Of a stretch of DNA of 64,000 bases, positions 51,976-60,798 are shown in pieces (position 1 is the first letter of the stretch; each line of letters opens with the position of its first letter). The notes beneath the pieces are model-generated. The model was not told the DNA's origin. It searched no databases and saw nothing but the letters and a program-made list of their open reading frames with translations. The translations under genes were made by a program, and so were the position numbers. Source of the DNA: Candidatus Dormiibacterota bacterium (GTDB lineage: Bacteria; Acidobacteriota; Polarisedimenticolia; Gp22-AA2); assembly GCA_035635555.1 (NCBI GenBank), contig DASQAT010000030.1, forward strand, positions 1 to 64,000. Direction: 5' to 3'.

Positions 51976-53399
51976 TCGATGCCGGCCGGGCGGCCGGCCC
52001 GGTCGAACGCGTCGAGCGCTTCGTCGAGATCGGCCGCCGATTGGGCTGCGGTCGCGCACAGTCTCAGTCGGGCGGCGCCGCGCCGCACGGCCGGGTGAAC
52101 CACGGCGGAGACGAGCACGCCCTCGTCGAACAACCTCCGCGCGAGCCGCCAGGCCGCGGTGTCTTCGCCCACCAGCACCGGCACGATGGCGCTCGCGGAA
52201 TTCCCCGTGTCGTAGCCGCGCGCACGGAGCCCGGCGCGTAGCGCGCCGGCATTGCGCCGCAGGACCTCGAGCCGCTCCGGCTCACGCCGCGTCACGCGCA
52301 GCGCCTCGAGCGCGGCCCCCGCGGCCGCCGGACCGAGCGCCGCCGAGAACCAGAACGGCGCCGAGGCGTGCTGCAGGTACACGATCAGGTCGCGTCGACC
52401 GGCGATGAACCCGCCGTTCGACGGCACAGCCTTCGAAAGCGAGCCGGTCCACACGTCGACCGCGCCGGCCGCGATGCCGAAGTGCTCTTGGACGCCGCGC
52501 CCCGTGGCGCCGAGCACCCCCAGCGCGTGCGCCTCATCCACCAGGAGAAAGGCGCCGTACCGGCGCTTCAGGTCCACCAGCTCGGGCAGCGGGCAAACGT
52601 CGCCGTCCATGGAATAAAGCCCGTCGACCACGATCAGGGTGCGGCGCCCGGCGGGCGCGCGCCGCAGCTCGCGTTCGATGGCGGCGACGTTGTTGTGGGG
52701 GAAGGTCGTCACCCGCGCGCGCGCCAGGACGCACGCGTCGCGCAGGCTCCGGTGTGCGCGGGCGTCGATCAACACGCGGTCCCGCGGGCCGACGAGAGCG
52801 GCCACGACCGCGAGGTTCGCGAGGTACCCCGATCCGAATGTGAGCGCCGCCTCCACGTCCTTGAAAGCGGCGATTTCGCGCTCGAGGTCGCGGTGCAGGG
52901 CGGTCGTGCCGGTGAGCATCCGCACGCCGCCCGTCCCCGTCCCGTAGGTCCGGACCGCAGCGATGGCGGCGTCCTCGATCGATTGATGGCCCGCGAGGCC
53001 CAGGTAGTCGTAGCAGGAGAGCATGAGGCGCGTGCGCCCCAGCACCGAGACCCGGCTGCCCGTGCGCCCCTCGAGCGGCATCTGGTAGGTGTAGAGTCCC
53101 TCTTCGTCCCCCCAGGAAAGCAGGGAGAACCAGCGGCGGGCAGCCGGGAGATCGAGCAGGCCGTCCGGGGCCACCGGCGGACGCCCCAGGTTTCGGAAGA
53201 AGCCGTCGAACGGGTCGAGCCGTTCCGGGCCGATGATGGGTCGCGTCACGGTCGCCTTGCGATGCGGCGACCCGCCGCCGTTCGGGGGCACACGGGTGAG
53301 CGAGGGTGCGCCACTCTGGGACGTGGCCGGGGATTCCGGGCCCCTCGTCCGTCGCCCGTGCCAGCTGACGCGAGAGATGGTGTCGATCGATCGGCGCAT
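51972..53399 (-). CDS. Alpha-oxoamine synthase (PLP; BioF/SPT/CqsA-like)
   Basis: A 475-residue PLP enzyme that condenses an amino acid with an acyl thioester, losing CO2, to give an amino-ketone. Family marks are CYDYLGLAGHQSIEDAAI, GTGTGGVRMLTGTTALHRDL, VDEAHALGVLGATGRG (Asp and His) and the PLP Lys in WTGSLSKAVPSNGGFIAG. The N-terminal 50 residues are low in complexity. ATG 53399 has GGGGGAG upstream and a -10-like box at 53425-53430. A GTG at 53249 is an alternative with a weaker site. Serine palmitoyltransferase, CAI-1 synthase, glycine C-acetyltransferase or BioF are all possible. No other biotin genes are near, which speaks against BioF. Confidence 0.87.
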   Translation of the reverse strand: MRRSIDTISRVSWHGRRTRGPESPATSQSGAPSLTRVPPNGGGSPHRKATVTRPIIGPERLDPFDGFFRNLGRPPVAPDGLLDLPAARRWFSLLSWGDEEGLYTYQMPLEGRTGSRVSVLGRTRLMLSCYDYLGLAGHQSIEDAAIAAVRTYGTGTGGVRMLTGTTALHRDLEREIAAFKDVEAALTFGSGYLANLAVVAALVGPRDRVLIDARAHRSLRDACVLARARVTTFPHNNVAAIERELRRAPAGRRTLIVVDGLYSMDGDVCPLPELVDLKRRYGAFLLVDEAHALGVLGATGRGVQEHFGIAAGAVDVWTGSLSKAVPSNGGFIAGRRDLIVYLQHASAPFWFSAALGPAAAGAALEALRVTRREPERLEVLRRNAGALRAGLRARGYDTGNSASAIVPVLVGEDTAAWRLARRLFDEGVLVSAVVHPAVRRGAARLRLCATAAQSAADLDEALDAFDRAGRPAGIE

Positions 53400-53424
53400 G
53401 GATCTCCCCCTGGGGAACGTGCCT

Positions 53425-53430
53425 ATATTA
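53425..53430 (-). promoter_or_regulatory. -10-like box for the synthase operon
   Basis: On the minus strand TAATAT lies about 25 nt before the ATG at 53399, with the GGGGGAG ribosome site between. Expected transcript start is near 53418, giving a very short leader. The -35 region (GAACCT at 17 bp) is poor. Confidence 0.4.
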
Positions 53431-53470
53431 CGTCCGCGGGCCGGAGGAGGTTCCAGCCCTCTGAGGACCC

Positions 53471-53637
53471 CTTCAGCGCGTTCCAGCGCCTCCATGCGGT
53501 GGGGAAGTTCGAAGGCACCGGCATCGGGCCTGGCCACCGTGGCGCGCATCATTCAACGCCACGGCGGGCGGATCCGGGCCGAAGCGGCGCCCGGGAAGGA
53601 TGCGGCGTTCCATTTCAGCCTGGAGCCCGCCGCCATC
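53471..53637 (+). repeat. Partial copy of the histidine-kinase 3' end
   Basis: This 167-bp block repeats 63663-63829 at about 95% identity by eye (about eight substitutions and one inserted G). It encodes the end of an ATPase domain (FSAFQRLHA, FEGTGIG, TVARIIQRHGGRIRAEAAPG), but the inserted base near 53528 breaks the frame. No kinase sequence lies before 53471. It is a detached pseudogene fragment in the same orientation as the intact gene. Confidence 0.85.
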
Positions 53638-54015
53638 GGCGGCCGCGGCGCACGCCGCGCCGGATGGGCGCTGGGCGGCGATAGTCGTGGCGGTCTCGAG
53701 CTCCATCCTCGACATTCTGCTGGCTCCGGCACATCTCACCCGTGTCTAGGCGGGTTAGCGTATCTCCTCCGCCTGGGCGCTCGCCCCGGGGCACTATGCC
53801 GACTTCGGACCGAGCGACCCCTTCGACCCGTGGACTCTGTGATCGTCCGATTCCTCGGGAATTCTCCCTCTCCGAAGTCAGGAGATCACCCGATCGAATC
53901 CCCGAGACCGTGGGCGTACATGTAGCACCGCATCCGGGGGCCCACCGAGGGGGAATGCTCGCAAGTCCCCTTCCGCTCACACGATTTCCGCGTCTGCTCT
54001 TGGAGGAGGAGCGCC
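53638..54015. other. Gap without recognisable gene
   Basis: This 378-bp stretch between the kinase fragment and the subtilase gene holds no frame with family character on either strand. It carries the subtilase ribosome site (GGAGGAGG just before 54016) and presumably its promoter, but no clear -35/-10 pair was found. Confidence 0.6.
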
Positions 54016-56937
54016 ATGAAAACCTGCCATCGGGACTTGCGCACGACTGGAGCCGTCAACGATCGAGGACGCCTCGCCGGGGCGATCGCGGCGGCCGTCC
54101 TGGGGACCTTCCTGGCAGGTACGCCGCTCGGCGCGCAAACGACGACGCCGATCTTCGTCGAGCTGAAATCTCCCGATCCGGTCGTCGTGGCCCGCGCGCG
54201 CGCCGCCGCTCAGGGGAAGGCGTTCGACGAGGCCCTGCAGCGCTCGTCGATCAGGCTGGCGCAGGACCAGCTCCTCCAGGGCCTGGTCGCGGCCGGGATC
54301 CCGTACACGCTGACGAGCACCACGCTGGCGCTTCCGAGCGGAGCCGTGAGCCTCATCGACCGCTACGCCGACCTGATCAACGCGGTCCGCCTCGAGGTGG
54401 GAGGCTGGGACGTGGGCAAGATCCGGCGGATGAGCGCCGTCAGGCACATCAGCGTCGACGTCGGCAAGCAGCTGGTGCTCGACCACAGCGTGCCGTACAT
54501 CCGCGCCAACTGCCCGTCCGATCCGAGCGGCACCCCCTCCGCCTGCGGCAGCGCGCGCAGCCTCGGTCTGCGGGGGACGGGCCAGGTGATCGCGGTGCTC
54601 GACACGGGGATCCATGCCGGCTTGGGGCAGGGCGCGGGCGGAGGCCACCCGATGTTCGACGACCGGGTCGACGACGCCCACTTCGAGGACCGCAACGCCT
54701 TCAACCATCCCGACATGCGCCCGGTGCGGATGCAGGGCGAGCCGTTCCTGCCGGGAACGCACCACACGAAGGTGGTCTACAGGGCGCTCTTCGGTGGCAA
54801 CGCCGTCGTCGGCGACGACACCGGACACGGGACGATGGTCTCGACCACCGCGGCCGGGCTGAAGGCGCGCACCGGTCCGAACGACGGCAGCGTCGTGGTC
54901 GAGGGGGTGGCGCCCGGGGCCCTGGTGATGGACTACAAGGTCTGCCCCAGCCTGGCCTGCACCGACCAGCAGATCCTGTTCAGCCTGGAGGACTCGATCC
55001 GGCCGGTGGACGTCGCGGGCAACCCGAAGCCGGTGGCGACGGTGGTCAACATGAGCTTCGGGGACTCGACCGGCGACCCGGACGACGCCATCGGCACGGC
55101 CGCGGGCAATCTCCAGTTCGCGGGGGTCGTCCCCGAGGCCTCGGCCGGGAACGACGGACCCGACGAGAACATCATCGGCTCCCCGGCGGCGCACCGGCTG
55201 GTGATCGCGACTGCGGCGACGAACGACCCGGGGGTGGCCCCGAACAGCATCGACGTGCTGAACGCGGATCGGGCGACAATCAAGCCGGGCACGCCGAAGA
55301 TGCTCGCCGACTTCGCCACCGAGTCGAACGCCACGATGAAGATCAGCGCGCCGATCGTGGAGAACTACGTCTACGCCGGCTTCGCCGATACGGTGGCGGA
55401 CGTGCCCCTCGCGGCGAACGGCCACATCTGCCTGGCGCAGCGGGGCGGGACGGTCGGTCTCTTCGGGGCCAAGGCGAACAACTGTGCCGCGCGGGGGGCG
55501 AAGGCCGTCGTCATCTTCAACAACGTCCCCGGACCGATCGGGGTCGTCCTGGCCCCTTCGGTCAATGTCCCCGTCTTCACCATCTCGCTGGAGGATGGGA
55601 TCCTGCTGCGTGACGGCGCGGGCCTCGGCTTCGACGCCAGCGGTGTCTCCAACCTCCCGATCCGCATCAATCCCGAGGACGCGGCGCTCTTCGTGCCGGA
55701 CACGGCGGCGTTCAGCTCCCGAGGCCCGAACAACGACTTCAGGGTGGTCAAGCCGGATCTCACCGCTCCGGGCGTCGCCATCCTTATGGGGGCCTCGCCC
55801 ACCGGCATCCCGGTCATCCTGGGCGACCCCGACTTCTACAACAGCGCCGACGGCACCAGCTTCTCCGGGCCGCACCTGAGCGGGTCGGCCGCCCTAGTGC
55901 GCGACGCCCTCTCCCGGCCCGGCTTCACGCCCAGCCAGGTGCGCGCCGCGCTCATGAACGGAACGACGAACCTGCGCAAAGCCGACGGCACGCCGATCCC
56001 GGACACCGACGCCAACAACTTCATCCACGAGACCGGCGCCGGCCTCGCCGATCTGGTACGGGCCGTCACGGTGAAGGCGATCATGGGGACCAACAACCTG
56101 AACGGCGCCGGCGGCCCCGACGACACGGCCCAGCCCGACTTCCTCCCCAGCCACAGCTTCGGCGAGCTGGGGCTGATCGGCACCGGGGCCTCCGCGAAGA
56201 CCGCCTCCCAGCGGCGGGCCATCACCGTGACGCTGGCCGACATGTCCGGCGCCTCCGGTACCTACAGCCTGAGGCTCGTCGACGCTGGGGCGCTGCGCGG
56301 CGACATCACCAGGCCCCTCGGCACGCCGGGGTTCAGTGCCTCCCTCGGCAGGACCTCCGTCTCGGTCGGGGCCAACGGCAAGGCGACGTTCGACGTGAAC
56401 ATTGCCGTGGACGGGACCGCCGCCGGGCTGCAGGTCGCCGGCCCGGACGTCAACGGCGATCCGGCCGTCGAGTTCCTCTGGTATGTGGTCGCCGCCCGCT
56501 CCGACGGCAGCGAGACGCTGCGCATGCCGTTCTTCGCCCGATTCGCCAAGGGCTCCGGGGTGGCCGGAGGCAAGGCGAGCGGCGACGGCTGGATCCTCGG
56601 GAGCGGCGCGGGCCAGAAGGCCAACTTCCACTTCAACGCCCGCTTCGAGGGGTCAGCGCCCGCCGGCCGGATCCGGTACGAGTCCGGCGGCGGGCTGTCG
56701 CTGACCGGGGACGTCAGGACGCTCTCGGTCGACGGCGCCCAGTTCCGCGCCAGCTTCGGCGGCAACTGCACGCTCGGGGACGGATCCCCCTGCCAGTACA
56801 CCGCCGACGTCGAGGACAACGCCGAGCCCGGCAACGGGGCGGATCGCTTCGCAGTACGGGTCACCCGCCCGGGTGGCGCTCCGGTCCACTCAAACGACGG
56901 CCTTCTGGGAGGGGGCAACATCCGGATCGGAGGATGA
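54016..56937 (+). CDS. Secreted subtilisin-like (S8) protease with PA domain
   Basis: A 973-residue exported protease. The signal peptide is GAIAAAVLGTFLAGTPLGAQ. An inhibitor-like prodomain (about 45-170) precedes the S8 domain. The catalytic triad is complete: Asp in VIAVLDTGIH (about 197), His in VGDDTGHGTMVS (about 273) and Ser in SADGTSFSGPHLSGSAALV (about 615). A PA domain is inserted between His and Ser (GHICLAQRGGTVGLFGAKAN). After the catalytic part come two beta-rich domains of about 150 residues each with no known motif. It is probably an extracellular protein degrader, possibly surface-attached. The ATG follows GGAGGAGG. Confidence 0.93.
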   Translation: MKTCHRDLRTTGAVNDRGRLAGAIAAAVLGTFLAGTPLGAQTTTPIFVELKSPDPVVVARARAAAQGKAFDEALQRSSIRLAQDQLLQGLVAAGIPYTLTSTTLALPSGAVSLIDRYADLINAVRLEVGGWDVGKIRRMSAVRHISVDVGKQLVLDHSVPYIRANCPSDPSGTPSACGSARSLGLRGTGQVIAVLDTGIHAGLGQGAGGGHPMFDDRVDDAHFEDRNAFNHPDMRPVRMQGEPFLPGTHHTKVVYRALFGGNAVVGDDTGHGTMVSTTAAGLKARTGPNDGSVVVEGVAPGALVMDYKVCPSLACTDQQILFSLEDSIRPVDVAGNPKPVATVVNMSFGDSTGDPDDAIGTAAGNLQFAGVVPEASAGNDGPDENIIGSPAAHRLVIATAATNDPGVAPNSIDVLNADRATIKPGTPKMLADFATESNATMKISAPIVENYVYAGFADTVADVPLAANGHICLAQRGGTVGLFGAKANNCAARGAKAVVIFNNVPGPIGVVLAPSVNVPVFTISLEDGILLRDGAGLGFDASGVSNLPIRINPEDAALFVPDTAAFSSRGPNNDFRVVKPDLTAPGVAILMGASPTGIPVILGDPDFYNSADGTSFSGPHLSGSAALVRDALSRPGFTPSQVRAALMNGTTNLRKADGTPIPDTDANNFIHETGAGLADLVRAVTVKAIMGTNNLNGAGGPDDTAQPDFLPSHSFGELGLIGTGASAKTASQRRAITVTLADMSGASGTYSLRLVDAGALRGDITRPLGTPGFSASLGRTSVSVGANGKATFDVNIAVDGTAAGLQVAGPDVNGDPAVEFLWYVVAARSDGSETLRMPFFARFAKGSGVAGGKASGDGWILGSGAGQKANFHFNARFEGSAPAGRIRYESGGGLSLTGDVRTLSVDGAQFRASFGGNCTLGDGSPCQYTADVEDNAEPGNGADRFAVRVTRPGGAPVHSNDGLLGGGNIRIGG

Positions 56938-57029
56938 GGGACGGCAGCGCGTCCGTGAGCTTGGAGTGACCTAGTACTTTTGTTCGGGGACTTCGTGAAT
57001 GGAGGGGACAGCCATGTACCCCGCCAGGC

Positions 57030-57674
57030 CTACTTGCCGAACCGCTCGAACCGGTACGCCAGCTCCGGGCCCCCTTTTCCCTCGTATGCCAACTGGGCGA
57101 CGAGCAGCGCGAACGGCTCGGTGTATCGGGCGATCTGCAGGGGACCGGCGTCCACCGGATCGAAACCCACCTCGCGGATCAGCTCAACGACCACCGCCTT
57201 GCCGCTCTTGTCGTCGCCACAGCACACCAGACTCGGTCGGCTGACCTTGCGCCTGGCTTCGAACACGCCGAAAAGCACTTCGCTGGGCACGGTGTTGAAT
57301 GCGGAGACGACCCGAGCTTTCGGAATCATCTTTGCAAGTTCCTCCGCCCCCGACGAGGTGTGGGCGACGACGAGTTCGGTATTGTCAACATTCATCGGAA
57401 GCGAACAGCTTACGATCACCTTGCCGGACAGGTCGCCCGCTTGTTTCAGTACGTCGTCGATTCGCGACCAGTGCACCGCGAGCAGGAGTGCGTCGGCATC
57501 CCGTGCGGCATCCCTCGGTGTGCCCGCCCGCGCGTTTCCCTGGGCGTCCCGCGCGAGCTTGTCCAGCTTCTCCTTGCTGCGCGCATAGCTGAATGCCACC
57601 TCATGCCCCGCACGCGCGAAGAGCGTCCCGAGCTTGCCGCCCATCAACCCCGAACCCAGAATGCCAACTCGCAT
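57030..57674 (-). CDS. NADP oxidoreductase, coenzyme F420-dependent type
   Basis: A 214-residue Rossmann protein. GILGSGLMGGKLGTLFARAGHE is the NADP-binding turn, followed by VAFSYARSKEKLD, DALLLAVHWSRIDDVL, KVIVSCSLPMNV, VSAFNTVPSEVLF and CCGDDKSGKAVVVELIREVG. This is the F420H2:NADP oxidoreductase-like family; many bacterial members work without F420, so the true cofactor partner is open. The ATG follows GGGGAGAG. Its first 54 bases and upstream region are repeated at 63871-64000. Confidence 0.85.
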   Translation of the reverse strand: MRVGILGSGLMGGKLGTLFARAGHEVAFSYARSKEKLDKLARDAQGNARAGTPRDAARDADALLLAVHWSRIDDVLKQAGDLSGKVIVSCSLPMNVDNTELVVAHTSSGAEELAKMIPKARVVSAFNTVPSEVLFGVFEARRKVSRPSLVCCGDDKSGKAVVVELIREVGFDPVDAGPLQIARYTEPFALLVAQLAYEGKGGPELAYRFERFGK

Positions 57675-57722
57675 GGTGCTCTCCCCTCGTCGCAGTCAGC
57701 CTGCGGTACGCGGCCAGGTGCT
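57621..57722. repeat. Left copy of the oxidoreductase 5'-end repeat
   Basis: The 65 bases from 57621 match 63871 onward with two substitutions, across the first codons and ribosome site of the oxidoreductase. After a short unrelated stretch of different length, GTCAG(C/T)CTGCGGTACGCGG and the following bases match again up to the window end. In this copy the oxidoreductase gene is complete. Confidence 0.85.
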
Positions 57723-57800
57723 GGATGGCGTCCTTGGGCGATCTTCGCGCAGCGCCGCCCGATACGCCTCCATCGCTTCGTTCTTCCGGCCCACGGGCAA
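57680..57800 (-). pseudogene. C-terminal remnant of a TPR protein
   Basis: On the minus strand the sequence reads GRKNEAMEAYRAALRED and, after a two-base frameshift, DAIQHLAAYRRLT. This is ordinary TPR sequence at the end of a protein. It is cut at 57801 by the end of the PrsW-like gene and lacks everything upstream. It sits just before the oxidoreductase start on the same strand, so a TPR gene probably once preceded it in an operon. Confidence 0.5.
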
Positions 57801-57801
57801 G

Positions 57802-59424
57802 CTACCGTTCCCGTGAAAGAATTGAGCGCCACTTGTGCTTCACGAGCTTGAGGTTGCCGAAGCCCACGATCAATATGAAACAAAGGAAATAGAACTTCAG
57901 GATGTTCAGGCCCAGGTTGCTCAACGAGAGGTTCAAGCCGTATTGGACGGCAAGGATGGAAAACTGCATCAGGAGGATGCCCAGGACCCCGTAAAAGAGA
58001 TAGACGGACAGATTGATCTTGAACGTGCTCCCCGAGAAAAATTCGGACTGGTCCAGAGCGTTCTCGAGCATGTTGCGGAAGACAATGATCAAGTAGATGA
58101 GGATGAGCGTCGACACAATGCCGAGCCCGATGGAAGACGACAGAAAGAAATCATAGAGCCCATGGGCCAGGACGGCCGCGCCAAAACAGCCGAAGACCCA
58201 GATCACGCCCCAGGAGTCGCGCATGTAGCGCCGGTGAAAGAGACCGTACACCGCCAGGCTGGTCAGGCAGACATGCATGACCACGGCTGAAAGCGACCGC
58301 CCTACGATGAGCCCGATGGCCACCCGGCTGAAGTAGCCCACGTTCTCGATGCAGGCGAATCCCAGGGCGGACACGGCCGCGAACACAAGGATGTCCACAG
58401 ACTCGTTCCACTTCTTCCACAGGAAGACCGCGATCAGCACGGGGATGACCTTCGCGGTCTCCTCGAACAGACCCACCCCGAAGATGAAGAAGCCCAGGTC
58501 CTGAAGCCCCCGCCCGGTTTCCTTGACTCCCAAGTAAGAACCGGCCAGGTCGTAGAACATCGAGGCCAGCACTCCGGAAAGAACTCCCATTCCGAAGATG
58601 GCTGCAAGGAGGGAAATCCTCTCGTTCTCGAACACGTCCACGAAGTAGATGTAAGCCAGAAACATCAGGGCGATCGACAGGCTGGACAGGAGACTCATCC
58701 AGGTCACGGCGCTCGCTTCGGACCGGAGCAGGGTCATCATGTAGGCGCCGTAGCGTCGCTCAGCCAATTCCAGGTACCTCAGTGCGTGCATCGGGAAATA
58801 CCGGCCCAGGGCCGCGTCCCGGCTCAGCGCGTCCATCTCTCCGAGCTTCCGTTGCTCCCAGAACAGTTCGGCCAGGTTCGAGACCGCGCCGTCCACGTTT
58901 CCTTTGAGGGCGATCTCCCTCTCGAAATATGGACGCGCGCGGTCCGGCTGCCTCTTTTCGTGCCAGTAGAGGTAGCCGATGGAGTTGTTCAAGTAAGGCA
59001 TGTCGCGATTGACGATCTTGTCGAAGTATTCCAAGCCGCGGTCCGGCAGTTGCTCGCGGGCGAAAAAATAGCCCATCCCGTAAAGACCGATGTCGCGCAG
59101 CTTTGGATCGTTGGACTTGATGTAGCGGTTGTAACGGTCCTGGATCTGCGTGTCGTCGCGCACGATCGTGCTGTGCCGCATGCGAGTCATCTTGGGGATG
59201 GAAAGATGGGCGTCCAGCAGGCCGCGGTGATTGTCGAGATTGTAGACGTCCGCGTCGACGAGTCTGGCATATTCCCTTTCCAGGGTGTAATAGTCCAGGC
59301 TGGCTCGCGCGCCCTCCAAGGCGGTACGCGGCCCGTGCGGAACGAACAAAAAGGCGACGGCCGAGCCGAGGACGACCACGGCGATGACCAGGAGCGAGAA
59401 CAGGAAATGCTTCTGGAAGGGCAT
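57802..59424 (-). CDS. PrsW-family intramembrane protease with N-terminal TPR-like domain
   Basis: A 540-residue membrane protein. One N-terminal helix (HFLFSLLVIAVVVLGSAVAFLFV) is followed by about 190 periplasmic or cytosolic residues with TPR-like helices (GLEYFDKIVNRDMPYLNNSI, RARPYFEREIALKGN). The C-terminal half has about eight membrane helices with the PrsW glutamic-protease residues: EE in VGLFEETAKVIPVLIAV, GFACIENVGYF, VVMHVCLTS, and HGLYDFFLS. PrsW-type proteases cut membrane proteins such as anti-sigma factors. ATG 59424 (MPFQKHFLF) with GGTGGA upstream is preferred to 59490. Its sequence is less GC-rich than its neighbours, which may indicate a different origin. Confidence 0.83.
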   Translation of the reverse strand: MPFQKHFLFSLLVIAVVVLGSAVAFLFVPHGPRTALEGARASLDYYTLEREYARLVDADVYNLDNHRGLLDAHLSIPKMTRMRHSTIVRDDTQIQDRYNRYIKSNDPKLRDIGLYGMGYFFAREQLPDRGLEYFDKIVNRDMPYLNNSIGYLYWHEKRQPDRARPYFEREIALKGNVDGAVSNLAELFWEQRKLGEMDALSRDAALGRYFPMHALRYLELAERRYGAYMMTLLRSEASAVTWMSLLSSLSIALMFLAYIYFVDVFENERISLLAAIFGMGVLSGVLASMFYDLAGSYLGVKETGRGLQDLGFFIFGVGLFEETAKVIPVLIAVFLWKKWNESVDILVFAAVSALGFACIENVGYFSRVAIGLIVGRSLSAVVMHVCLTSLAVYGLFHRRYMRDSWGVIWVFGCFGAAVLAHGLYDFFLSSSIGLGIVSTLILIYLIIVFRNMLENALDQSEFFSGSTFKINLSVYLFYGVLGILLMQFSILAVQYGLNLSLSNLGLNILKFYFLCFILIVGFGNLKLVKHKWRSILSRER

Positions 59425-59623
59425 TCCGAATCCACCCGAACCGGTTCCCCGCCGACCGCCTGGCCGCCGCGGCCGCAGGCCAGCCATCATACCGCGGCCG
59501 CCAAGTTCTCCGGGCCGGGAGCTCGACCGGCGGCCGCGCCCCGTATCTTGAGGTAGAATCGGACATCAAGACATTGCGAGGGGCCGAGCAACGCTGGCGC
59601 GGCACATTTGTGAGGAGGAACCA

Positions 59624-59986
59624 ATGGCACGTTACGTCGACGGCTTCGTCGTTCCCGTCCCGAAGAAGAAACTCGCGGCCTACCGCCGAATGGCGCAGAC
59701 GGCCGGCAGAGTCTGGCGCGACCACGGTGCTCTCGAGTACATCGAGAGCGTGGCCGACGACGTCAAGCGGGGCAAATGGACCTCGTTTCCGCGGAGCGTC
59801 AAGCTGAAGAGCAACGAGACTGTGGTCTTCTCGTACATCGTCTACAAGTCCAAGGCGCAGCGCGACCGTATCAACGCCAAGGTGATGAAGGATCCCCGCC
59901 TCGCCAAGATGATGGACCCCAAGGCGATGCCGTTCGACGGCAAGCGGATGTTCTGGGGCGGCTTCAAGACCCTGGTCACGCGCTGA
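59624..59986 (+). CDS. DUF1428 family protein
   Basis: A 120-residue cytoplasmic protein of the DUF1428 (YbaA-like) family, a ferredoxin-like alpha/beta fold. Typical phrases are YVDGFVVPVPKKKLAAYRRM, WRDHGALEYIES, VVFSYIVYKSKAQRDRIN and MPFDGKRMFWGGFKTLV. The biochemical function of the family is unknown. The ATG is preceded by GAGGAGG. Length fits the family. Confidence 0.92.
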   Translation: MARYVDGFVVPVPKKKLAAYRRMAQTAGRVWRDHGALEYIESVADDVKRGKWTSFPRSVKLKSNETVVFSYIVYKSKAQRDRINAKVMKDPRLAKMMDPKAMPFDGKRMFWGGFKTLVTR

Positions 59987-60048
59987 GAGCCCGGCCCCGA
60001 TCGGACGAAGCGATCGCCGTCGCACGCAGGCTCCTGGGCCGGTGGCGC

Positions 60049-60672
60049 ATGACGGCGCGCGCTGTGACCATCGCCCTCCTGTGTCTCTGTCCGTTGACCG
60101 ATGGCCCGCGGGCGTTTCAGGACCATGTCTTCGTCGTGACCGACCCGAACGTCCACGACTGCAACTCCGCGACACTCGAGCCGGTCGCACCCTGGACGGC
60201 GACCCGGGACGTGGAGCCTGTGGGCGGCGATCCGGTCGTGCGCCATTGTCTCGGTCTCACGTACGTCATCAACCGATCGAGCGGCACGGTGCAGGTCATC
60301 GACCCCGCCACCTACGATACGAAGCGCACTTTCTCGGTGGGGGCGGGTTCAAACCCCCAGGACATCCTGGTCGTCGACTAACGCATCGCCTATGTGACCC
60401 GCTACGAAAGCCGCTGGCTGTACAGAGTCGACCCCACGACCGGCAGAGGCTTCGACGCGGTGGATCTCGGACCGCTCGCCGATGGCGACGGCCTGCCCGA
60501 GATGTCGATGATGGCGCGCGACGGTCTTCACCTGTTCATCCAGATCCAGCGGCTCGATCGACCCGCGGGTTACGTCTCGGTGCCGCCGTCCTATGCTCGG
60601 GGGCATGCCAGAGTAGGCGAAGACCGGCACGTCGAGGTCTCGAGCGGGACAGATCGAGCCGGCGGCGCTTGA
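60049..60672 (+). pseudogene. Exported beta-propeller protein gene with in-frame stop
   Basis: The frame opens with a signal-like segment (VTIALLCLCPLTDGPRA) and continues with propeller sequence (VVRHCLGLTYVINRSSGTVQ, VIDPATYDTKRTFSVG). It reaches a TAA at 60379-60381 directly after DILVVD. In the same frame beyond the stop it resumes as RIAYVTRYESRWLYRVDPTTG and IQIQRLDRPAGYVSVPPSY, until a TGA at 60670-60672. One nonsense change therefore splits what should be one YVTN/cytochrome-D1-like propeller. The second half also loses propeller character, so the 3' part has probably decayed or been deleted. Confidence 0.6.
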
Positions 60673-60798
60673 CAGAAGCGCTGCGATGCCAATATTTACG
60701 TCTCGGGCCGCTCCGCCGGACTCACCCTCCCACCTTTCGAATGCGGCAGCGAGGACGGCCTCCCGGACAACGCTCGCGCCCTTGAATGGGACCGACGG

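Noticed and set aside
51972..53399. Biotin synthesis gene bioF
   Set aside because: The fold family fits, but no bioA, bioB or bioD lies nearby and the partners are an acyltransferase and an oxidase. A broader alpha-oxoamine synthase call is safer.
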